DNA of 64,000 nucleotides from Membranipora membranacea (Eukaryota; Bryozoa; Gymnolaemata; Cheilostomatida; Membraniporidae). Made by a program: the position numbers and the translations under genes. The DNA lies in the NCBI GenBank assembly GCA_914767715.1, contig OU612068.1, positions 17,792,001 to 17,856,000 of the forward strand. Reading direction: 5' to 3'. The notes beneath the pieces are model-generated. The model was not told the origin of the DNA. It did no database searches and saw only the letters and a program-made list of their open reading frames with translations. Each line of letters starts with the position of its first letter. Within the stretch, counting starts at the first letter, position 1. Shown in pieces: positions 1 to 10,200 of this stretch.

Positions 1-244
1 TGTAATGATGAGTGTCATCCTTGCCATTTTTAACATCACAAGCATCCAACAATCATACAATCACAGAGTATGTCCTTACAATAATGGCCAAACCTTGCAA
101 CAGTGTGGAAATGGGCCAAATATTTTGTGACATGACATCTTAATTGATGGAAAAATAAATGTCCTTTATAGTGTTAGATCTGTATATCTAAGATGATTAG
201 AAGATGACAATAAAACTCAGAAATATGACTTTTGCTTTTTACAG
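1..244 (+). other. Intron sequence upstream of first visible ARIP4-like exon
   Basis: AT-rich sequence with no coding signal, ending in a pyrimidine-rich tract and an AG at 243-244 that starts the exon at 245. It is read as the 3' part of an intron of the ARIP4-like gene. Confidence 0.6.
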
Positions 245-880
245 AGTCCATTCACTCATGAGTCTCTGCTCATTGAGGCACAAGACCAAAAACTTACGAG
301 AAAAGACAAAAGGTTAGCGAAGGAATCATATGAGCGAGAGAAAAAATACTCAGTTACCTTCTCACGACAGTCCTACGCTAACTACTATCAGAATAAGGTT
401 CCTCAGAGGCCACCCCCCATATTCAGGTATGATCCCTCGACTCATTCGTCCGACTCTCTGTCTATTTTAGACCATATTTGGCTTCTTATATTAGCTTATG
501 ATTTCAATGATTGCATTGATGGAAGAGGAGGTCTTGACAAATCGATAGTTGTTATGATATTTGAACAATATAAGATACAGCTGCAAAGTATGTGCATGAT
601 TTATCCTAATTTGTCTAGAATCTAGACCATGCATGTTCTTCTTGGACCCCCCCCCTCCCCAAAACAATGTGAAAAGTATCATAAGAAGAAATGTGGAAGT
701 TGTAAGTTGCGCCTGGAGATTGGGTGAAAACCTTTAGCCTATTATAATTGACCTGAATATCTTGGAAGCTCCAGAAAAGCTGCATTATGGGATGCTTTGT
801 GACATTTTATGAGCGCAACAAAAACCCCTGTGTGTATGAGTGTTTGTGAGATCAAATATGAGATGTGAAATGACAAGACG

Positions 881-920
<40 letters not shown>

Positions 921-3667
921 CACATAATTATTCTGGAATAAGAATCAAGTGCAGGGCACTTGTAACCAGAAAAAAAAAACAAGGATTAAAATGACACAAA
1001 TCACTAGTGAAGAAAAAAATCTCTTGTTGATAAATTGTAGAGGGCCACAGCTACCTGGTAAGCCCGGTAGACCACAGATGCCCAGACCAAGTATGTCTAC
1101 GCCACAGATGAGACAGCAGGCTCCTCCCTTCAGATATCCAGGGGGAATGGGCATTCAGACTGAGATTATACCTGGTGTCACTCTGCAGGTAATATATTGG
1201 ATTACGTGTCTATCAATCTGGGGTTGATCAGAGGGATAGTAGAAAATGTCCTGGCTAGACTCCAATTTAATGTTGATATGAAGCTTTGTTCCATTCAGCG
1301 CTGACTGAAACCTGACCGAGGGATCTCTGTAGCACCAAGTAGAACCTCTTGTAGCAATAATAACCACACCTGGGTCCAAGTCATCGCAAGTCAAGTCAAG
1401 TCATTGTCGATGCTAAGTCAAGTCAAGTCACATTTACACCAAGTCAAGTCAAGTCAATCGGTGTCTATTTTTTTCGCCATCAAGTCAAGTCAAGTCATGA
1501 TTTTTGTAAGTCAAGTCAAGTCAAAGATGGATGACTTACAAGTCATGGCAAAATCACGCTCATTAACCGTGAAAATCAACTCGGAATTTATTTCAATCCC
1601 GGGTGACTCCAAATCGTGGAGGAGTTAGTTAGGTTCTCAGGATTTGCTCTACTAATCGGGAATTGCTCCCTCCCCACAAACGAAAGAAGGTATGGGTGTG
1701 TACGCAATTCAGCTTGGAAGTGAATTTCAAAAAAAGAAAGTCCAGCCTTCTGCTGTTGTGAGAAGCACAAAAAGAAAAAGTTTGAAACATCCTTAGACTA
1801 GAAGGACTTCTGTCTGATGATGATGATGATGTTGATGATGATACAAGCAGTCTTCTGAATAAACCTGCACTATATGATCAGACTATATTAATATTGCATC
1901 ATGGGATACATTTTTCATTTTACTGATTACAAGACAACATGAGAAGACAACTAATATGTAAGGCAGGAACTCTGACTACTTACCCATAGCTGAGAAGTTG
2001 GGTTTCCTGTTTCGGAGTTGGGGTTTCAGAGTTGGGGTTTCAGAGTTGGGGTTTCAGAGTTGGGGTTTCAGAGTCGGGGTTTCAGAGTTGGGGTTTCAGA
2101 GTTGGGGTTTCAGAGTTGGGGTTTCAGAGTTGGGGTTTCAGAGTTGGGGTTCTCAGTTATGATTATCCTTCCTATATCTCTTTCTACATTATGTTATAAA
2201 ATTTCACACATTGACTTATGTTGACTTGACCAAAGTCAGGACAACTCCCAAGTCAAGTCAATTTTTCGCTAAGTCAAGTCAAGTCAAGTGTTGTCTATTT
2301 GTGTTCGACATCAAGTCAAGTCAAGTCATAATTTTGTCAAGTCGTGACTTTGACTTGACTTGAAGATGACTTGACTTACCATGACTTGGACCCAGGTCTG
2401 ATAATAAATCTGATTGGGAAAAGGTATCAAATTTTCTCAGATCTTAGTCAAGGTTTGGTGTCATTTGTCTAAAATGGTTACGATAGTTGTCATCTCATTA
2501 TCACCTCATTAATGTCCTTACAGATGATAAGAGCTAAGAAAGACATCACTGCACCAGGTCCTGAGGGTAAAGTTATAAAACAGGGAGAAGTCGTTACTGT
2601 GATAAGAACACCAAAAGGCACTTACATCAAGCTATCCGATGGTAAAATATTCGCTGTGAGAAATAAAAGTGAAGCTGAGAGCTTTGGTGAGTTTGTTGCT
2701 TCTACTGCTGAAAAAACTACAATTTTTGCTCCTGTACGAGTGTACGTATAAGTTGTTTTGGAGGATGCGTCGTAAATGACTTGTCATGCGGAATTAATAA
2801 AATGCTGTAGCTGTATAGAGTTCGAAAGACTCCTGTTAGTTTTAACTATGAATCCGCTTCCTTATTAAAATTCTAATTTTTAAACATACTTTTGTAGGTC
2901 TTGATACTAATGATCAGAGCGTTTCTTCCCCAATGAGTGGTCAAAATGCTGGCTCACAGCCTGGCTCCCCAGCCATGAACAGTGGTAACTCACTGTCACA
3001 GTCCCCACACAACACTCAACTATCCGATCTACTTACTAAAGGACTCATGCCTCGTAATATAGCACCAAACATGGTGGAGAGAAGGAAGCCACCACCTTCC
3101 TCAGCTCCTGGTGCGACCGGCGATGGGGGCCTACAAGATGTCAGTGGTAATCATAGCAGTACACCGCCTTCGATCGACCACCTTCTAGGACTGATGCCAC
3201 AAGGCTATGACGATAGCTCAATGCCGCGAGTACCTGGACCAGGTTTTGACAGTACGCTGTTTCAACATCAGTCATCCTCACCACTCAGCAATATGGCAAT
3301 GCCATCTGTGGGTCATAGCGGTAGCGATCCTAGTATGCTCTATCAACAAGCTGGCTACGGGCCACATTATCCTCCTAATCCGTTCATGGCAGCTGCCACT
3401 AACGGCTTCGGCAGCTCGTCTTTCTCAGGCCTTAATGGACATACTAGTCAGTCTAATGATTTCACTTCTGCAAGTGGTGAACCAACTAATCTACCAAGCT
3501 TGAATCATCTACTGAGAATGAGAACACCACTTGTACTGCCTCTCCTAGATGGACCAGAGCCAATCAGTCGGGATGGATCAGACACGGGTAGTCTACCTTC
3601 CCTTACTAACAGTCCACACAAGCCCATGTTTAGTCTAGGGGCTGCAGAAAGCTCGGGCAATGGCTGA
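245..3667 (+). CDS. RAD54L2: RAD54L2/ARIP4-like SNF2 helicase, C-terminal part (partial gene)
   Basis: Partial gene; its 5' part lies left of the window. Visible coding exons are 245-426, 1041-1188, 2524-2686 and 2898-3667. All have AG/GT borders and matching phases and give about 420 C-terminal residues ending at TGA 3665-3667. The first exon reads HESLLIEAQDQKLTRKDKR then ESYEREKKYSV and SYANYYQ, which matches the segment after the helicase core in vertebrate ARIP4. The third exon carries a conserved strand-rich segment with KGTYIKLSDGKIFAVR, the second ARIP4 signature. The last exon encodes a Ser/Pro/Gly/Asn-rich, probably disordered tail with LSDLL, IDHLL and LNHLL motifs. Known for the family: a nuclear SNF2-type DNA-dependent ATPase that binds the androgen receptor. 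The ATPase domain is not in the window. The family call rests on the two signature segments and is fairly secure; function here is inferred by homology. Confidence 0.86.
884..920. repeat. (TA)n microsatellite
   Basis: A run of TA dinucleotides with one break near its end, in the first visible intron of the ARIP4-like gene. Confidence 0.9.
1365..2400. mobile_element. hAT-like non-autonomous DNA transposon (MITE-type)
   Basis: Both ends carry the same inverted terminal sequence: the left end reads CACACCTGGGTCCAAGTCA and the reverse complement of the right end reads CAGACCTGGGTCCAAGTCA. The flanks are ATAATAAC at 1357-1364 and ATAATAAA at 2401-2408, an 8 bp target-site duplication with one mismatch. 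An 8 bp duplication and CA/CAG...TG ends are typical of hAT elements. Inside both ends are clusters of the pentamer-based motif AAGTCAAGTCA in opposite orientation (1380-1540 and 2250-2380), as expected for subterminal transposase-binding repeats. No transposase ORF is present, so the copy is non-autonomous. It fills most of the 1189-2523 intron. Confidence 0.78.
2007..2152. repeat. 15-bp minisatellite GTTGGGGTTTCAGAG
   Basis: About nine tandem copies of a 15 bp unit with almost no divergence, nested inside the hAT-like element. The period is a multiple of three, so it produces a spurious repetitive reading frame. The regular GGGG runs on the plus strand could form G-quadruplex structures with long loops (inference). 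Confidence 0.93.
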
Positions 3668-4990
3668 GGTATGACGGTAATATTATTTATCATCTAAATA
3701 GGTCAATATTTCTATTTTAATCTTATTTTCAGACTTAATACCGTTATGGAATACTTGTACCATAAGAGTCATTTATGTGTACTTGCACAGGTTTGTACCA
3801 ATTTTTTATCGTATATCATTCTGTGAATGCTTGTAATGAACAATCATAGTAAAAATTTCTCAGTTAATGCTTTTCTTGTGATGGGATTCGCTATAAACAA
3901 GACATTAGATAATCTTATGTCTTTGCTATAACTACAGATGACCTTGATCTTTGATAATTCTGCTGTGTATTAAACGTAAAGGCAAACCCCGATTTTTTCT
4001 ACTTCACTTTTTATGACATTTCCAATAAGTCCGTTCAAGTTGTTTAATTTCAATTAAATGTGACAAAATTATTTTATAGCTTATTTCATTTGCAAGGTTA
4101 ATCAGAATCAAGGTGTTCCGATATGTTTTTATTAATTATGTGAAAGTAATAAATAAAATCAGACATCTGTGATATTCAGACCATCCTAATAAGCATTGCT
4201 TGCACATGGAAGGAAAACATTTTCAAATATTGAAAAGAACACAGCATATCCTCAACGGTATAACAATTAGTCTAAGTGCTCAGACTGCTCCAATTCGAGT
4301 CAGTTCCACTCATTGGTAATGTAATACCACTAACTCGCATTGGAGCTGTCTAAGCTCTTAGACTGTGTGACAATAGAAGGTAAACCGAGCCACCTGTGCA
4401 CTCTCCTGTCAGGCGGCAGTTTGATATGACATGACAAGGTTTGGGGTCAAAGCTCTTTGCCACAATACATGCTCAGACATCAACCAGATTTCATTATCCA
4501 GGATTCTAGAGGTCAATCTCCCACATTCTCAAATAAATCTAAGGATTATCTTAACTGGCAACCAAGTTTTTATGAATCATTACATTTGCAATGCATGAAG
4601 TGAAAGCAAAGATCAAGCATCTCCCTTATTCTTAATTAATCTTCATTTGAATACAAGCAGGGAGTTTGGGATTTGTTTAAACCGATCTTCTTGTTATGAC
4701 CGAACTCCCTGATACAAACTTCCCATTATTTTGCAGCTACTTTCTCTTCAAATAAGACAGGACAACTCTCATGTCAAGGGTTTAGAAAATGATAAAGTCG
4801 CTCTGTAAGCTAATATTTATGTCAACATCATTTGTTGGTTAATGCCAGGGAAAATGAGCAAGGTAGGAAAGTATTGGTGTAAAATTTAAAAAAGTGTTAT
4901 AATCTAGAGGAGTTATTCAATTTAATTATGATATGAGGATCTCTATCAAGGTAGTGGTGACATTAATGATATGTAGATCTTAAATCTGCG

Positions 4991-5003
4991 CCCCCCCCCC
5001 CCC
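4991..5003. repeat. Poly-C tract
   Basis: Uninterrupted run of 13 C, a homopolymer likely to be length-variable. Confidence 0.9.
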
Positions 5004-5572
5004 TGACTGCAGTTATGTTGGATTAACTAATGTGCGGCCCCCTGTAAGTCCGAAAATAGGCATCTTCTGGTAGACACCGAATTCTTTCTTATGGTATTCA
5101 AGCTACATGAATTATTCCATGCCCAATCGACCAGAGATATGCTTGCAATAGTATTTCATGTGATCAGTGAGGAGTCAGCCTCGTAAGCATACAAACATGT
5201 ATTTGTAAGCATGACTTGCGTTAAAGGTATTGTAGATACCTTGTGCCCTCATCCTCATTTCTTCCTCTACCAAAGAAGCATTCATCACTATCTGATCATC
5301 AGGGCTGTATGGGGACGGGTTGCTCTAACTTCCTAGTTGGCCAGCCTAGCACGAAATAGTGCAGATTCAAATGTGTTTTTCTCCAAGTCATCCGGTTTGT
5401 ATGAATATTTGTAACATCTGCTCGGTACCTCTTTGCAAAATACCTGGGGAGATTTAGAGTAGTTTACTTGTGCTATAATTCGACACAAGAAAAGACAACA
5501 ATTCAGATTTTAGACATCAACATTCTCAGTCTCATCCCCTATACAACTTGCTGTGTGTATGCTTCAGCTCTG

Positions 5573-5628
5573 CAACAGGGAGCTGCAACAGGGAGCTGCA
5601 ACAGGGAGCTGCAACAGGGAGCTGCAAC
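5573..5628. repeat. 13-bp minisatellite AGCTGCAACAGGG
   Basis: Four tandem copies of GCAACAGGGAGCT-type units. The 13 bp period is not a multiple of three, and two overlapping open frames merely reflect the lack of stops in the unit. Confidence 0.9.
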
Positions 5629-7208
5629 GCAGCGGTGTTCTGTTTGGTAAGTTGTTTATTCTGGAATAACGCCTTCGCAATTCCAGCTATACATTCAATA
5701 CGATTTCAAAATATGAACTCCAATAATTAAATAAATAATTGTGCTTCTAAGTAATTAAAGTTCATTTGAAGGTGACAGGTTTATGGCCAAGTCATTCAGA
5801 GCAAAGTATTAAGATATGTTTTTTATTAAGTATTTCAAAATAGACAAATAAAATTATACATCTAAGACATAGGCCTTTCTATTATAAAGAAAATAGACAT
5901 GGCTGCAAAATGCAATGATTAAGAGGTGCAGTATAAAACAGATCTGGGAATTCCATTGAAGATCTCATAAAAGAAGACACGTTATAAACAACCAAAGTCG
6001 AACAATGAATCTCAATTATCTACTGTAGTTATTTGTTGTTAATATACACATGTTAGCTCAAGGACTACTATGTATTATGCAGTCATAATAATATAACACA
6101 TCTAAAAAATGGACAACAACGAAAAACCACATTTGAATTGTTTTGCAGAACAATATATCGTATCATACAATACCTTTCTAATGATATTATTTGACAAAGG
6201 CTACACAAAATATCAAAGTAATTAAACTTGACAAATTTTATGAAACTTTTAAAAAGCTTGTAACATTTCCCAGTCATTTGATAACACTGATTGATTGGCA
6301 CACGGATAATATTTGCATTCATACTCTTGTTAATTTGTATCACAGTCAGTCCGTATATGTGTACAGTATACTATACATATACAATCCGTATACGGGTTCT
6401 CTTTACATATGGTATGCTTGGAATTCAAGATTACAACAGAAAAAATTATGCTCAGTTTCGACAAACTGTAAAAATAAGTAGTTATTTGGGTGATGACAAT
6501 ATCGATTGGTAATTTAAGCCTTTGCTGCGGCGTTGTTCCTCTGTCGCACTTCATCATTGCCATTGGATTGGTTCATCCTACAATATGGAAGAACATAGAT
6601 AGCTATCACATTTTTTTATTATTTATCCTGTTGACATTGTGGCTAAGAGAGGATCTTTCACAATTGAGGACTTGCATCATTTGCTAACAGATACTTTCCG
6701 CAGCCCTTTCTGACAAAAGAACTTTGCTGCCAAATACAATAAACTGCCTTTCACACTGTTTATACTGCCGGCACAAAGTTGGCAAAGAAGCCTTGTCACA
6801 TCAATGAGTTCATTGGTCACATGACTGAAAAAAAAGTGGCATTAGGACATGGCTAGTATTAAAAGCATCTTCAGTTTTTGAGAAATTGCATGAATTCATT
6901 GATTGTGGATCAAAGTGAATACTTGAAAGTTTAAGAAGAATAGATATTACTGATGAACTCTTTTAGATATTTGAGCTTATCTATTGAAACCCCTAACTGA
7001 TTTGTTCACAGATGTGATCATTGTTATAACAGAAGCAACATTGTGGAAAACATTCCAAGATAGATGGTTGATAATATATTTACCTTATTTGAAGCCTGAT
7101 TACTGATTTAAGAAGGGTTTAAACTATTAGGACCTACCATTGATATGAATTAAATATTATATATATAAAAAGAAAAATTTAATAATAAATAATATATATC
7201 CGTAGGAC

Positions 7209-10200
7209 CTACAGATTGTGTTTGACCGCATCAACCTCTTCCTCCTCCTCCATTCTGCGATTTCTCCTCTTCTCAAAGATGAAGATGATACTACACAAGA
7301 TGGCTACTTCAGCACAGATACCCAAGAACGGCCATACAGCTGCAAGCTTATCTAAAACCAACACCACAAATGATAAGTAAATTTGTGAAACATTACACGC
7401 ACAACTCATATAGTTTCCAAGTTATTGTGACTACATTAAAATGAAAGGTCTGCTCAGTTGAATCAAATTGTAGAACACAAGTAACCTTGATTGGAATGAC
7501 ATTATTTGGAAATCCTAAAAGATGAAGATAATACATGTAATCCCAGTATTTTTGAATGGTGGTGTATTATTCACTTGTATAAAATCTCAGATTAATAGTG
7601 ACAATCTGGATCACACTAGTCTAAGGAATTCAATGACGGTTACAGCAGGGAGAAATAGCCCTAGTGTAGTGTATATTCTTACCTTTCACTTTGAGGGAAG
7701 CCTGTTGAGAGTCCATGCCGAGTGGGTTTGAGGCCTCACACATGTAGTCTCCCCTGTCAGTTTTGATCGACAGTACTGTTATCACCAGTTTGGCACCTGG
7801 CACTCCATCAGAGTTCTCTGTGGCATTGACCCTCGCATCGTAAACAACCTTGACAAACTCCTCTGTAAAAGGTTATAAAGAAGAAATGTTAAAATCCCGG
7901 TTGTTAAATGAAAATATTGCCAAAGTGAAAGGTTGTCCCCAAACGGCCATCTTAGTTGAACGCAGCTATGTTACGCGGCTACTTAAAGTGACAGTCCTAC
8001 TAGGTCATGTTTGGTATGGTTGGTAAGATCTCAGGCTGAAAAGTCAGTAGGGCATATGAAAGGAAACAGCCTGTGAACCTAGGTGCAGTAAAACTGCTGC
8101 AAAGTCTGAAAATTGGGATCGTAGTGATTTATTGTCTCCCCCTGACCACTATGATCCACTATGATCCTTGCTAAAATATTTTTAAAAAAAACTAAAATGC
8201 TATTTTCCACAATTTTCATCTTTTTATTATTTTTATTTGCCCTATGAACTCACAATATTCAAGTTACTGGGGTAATATATCAACTTTTCTAATGGGACTG
8301 TCACTTTAAACAAAAAAGTAGCTGCGTGACAAGTCTAAGTTGAACGAGTTTCAAATTTGGTTGGTTGGGTGTCTGGTTGATGGTATCATGACCTCCGTCT
8401 CTTTTGTACCTGTTAGAGAATTTCCTTTTTGACTCTTATCCAAGTGGGAAGACCATAAATAAGAGTAGAAAAATTGCCAGTCATTCAAAAAATGATTAGC
8501 CACATGGGATACCTACGCGTTGCAGTAACCTTGTCTGCTGGACATCTAAAGACGGTTTCATGGTGATGACTTGCAAAATAATATTATCCTAATTTCTGAG
8601 CATGACAAGGTCTCTCTTCAAATTTTATTCTTAACTTTGAAATTGAATACTATCATGTTTAAAGTTTGTATGAGAAAGAACCTATTTATACGACTTATTG
8701 CATTTTTCTGTATTGTCAGATCTAATTTATACATTTAATTGTATCTTGATCGACAATTAAAGTTATCACAAAGAAGACCTCACCTGAACCCTCGAGTTTT
8801 TTGGACCATGTGATCTCAGGAGTCGGGCTACCAGTGACATTACACTCTATAACGGCTGTCTCATCCTCCACCTTGCTTCTTAGCTTCTCAAACTCCTGCA
8901 CTTTGGGTTTAGCTGTAATATTATATCAACAATTATTTAAACAAATTATTTAAAAAGTATTTCAATTGAAATATCCATTCTGCACTTCTTATAATTGATC
9001 AAGTTTAAATTTGGCTCAGTATAAGTATTAAGTTTTTGAAAGCTGGAGAATTCTTCAAGTTTAAATGTCATAAATGCGATGATTTGGAATAGGGTTGCCA
9101 AATATCATTCTGTGTATATTTTAACATCAAGGTCAGGATATATATCACAGAGTAAGGATATATCCTTACTTTGTGATAAAATCTTATCTAATTTTAGACT
9201 TTTAAAATGCTGCATCATGCATACCACAGACTGGTAATTATAAAATTTATGGGTATTTTTAAGGCTTGACACCAGTCAGATCTTTGTGGTTTTATTGCTC
9301 TGTGACTTGTTGATAGACCACAAAGTCTTCACGATTACCAAATCAAATAAATAAAGTGGATGGTCAGGTGGTGTTGCATCAGAAGAATAACATCACAGAG
9401 TTAGGACTGTGATAACATCATAAAATTGCCAAGCTATAGAACAACATCCTCACTGGCCATTGTAGTCATGGGCACCACATTGGGTAGCTGGATTCAGCGC
9501 AAAATTTATTATCATAGCAAACCGGTATATCCTTCGGCCACCTAACTGTTCCCACGGAAACCACCGCAAGTTGTGACAGCAAATAACCTTCAGACAAAAT
9601 AGCAGGATATGGTGCTAAGAATAGTACGTCCAGAATAACAATTTAGGCATGTTATAACCGCTATTGAACAAACCAATTCTATTTCTAGTAAGAAATTTCA
9701 CCAAATCTTATGAGAAAATGACAGGGTTACTTAGTCAATCCTAAGTGCCCGAAATGAATAGTACAGCCAATCCAAGCCCATATACCAATCCAAGCGTCTC
9801 AAATATTTGACTGAACTAGGTTCAGCAAACTCATAAAACATTATGTATGAAGCCAACAAAGAGTGACATCTCTGAAGCTCATCATAATCTTTTATCATAG
9901 TTTGCATTTCACAAAAAAATCACAGCGTAATGTTTGCTGTGATGTCACACTGTCCCAAAATAGCCACTGTCTATACCCTTACTGTGTGTAAAAGTTTCAG
10001 GACTCCTGATGTCACGATTTCATATGATTTCATAAACCTTTTCTACTGCAACTTATTATTTCATCATAAGGTCAGAAAGCAGGACTGAAGCTCAACATAG
10101 CAGATGTTGTCCTAAAATTATGACAGATAAATAGCCATCTTCAACACCTCTCTGTAAACGCTTGCTTGAGACAAATACCAATCTGGCAGTGCCATCCATT

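Larger units (their letters stand above)
3668..7208. other. Intergenic region between convergent ARIP4-like and basigin-like genes
   Basis: No convincing coding sequence was seen. The region must hold the 3'UTRs of the ARIP4-like gene (plus) and the basigin-like gene (minus). AATAAA-type signals occur near 4148 on plus, and their complement TTTATT is frequent near 6613. It also contains a 13 bp C run (4991-5003), a 13 bp minisatellite (5573-5628) and a short copy of a dispersed AGGGAGTTTGGG motif near 4659. The short open frames here are low-complexity or AT-driven and have no recognisable domains. Confidence 0.6.

Noticed and set aside
1991-2155. CRISPR-like regular repeat
   Set aside because: Units are directly adjacent without spacers and the context is an animal intron; it is a minisatellite.
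2018-2224. Repetitive open frame (GFQSWGFRVG-type repeats)
   Set aside because: It is a direct translation of the 15 bp minisatellite inside a transposon, with no start context or flanking coding signal.
3207-3503. 98-codon plus-strand frame
   Set aside because: It overlaps the last ARIP4-like exon in another frame, and the exon frame is supported by homology and splice phase.
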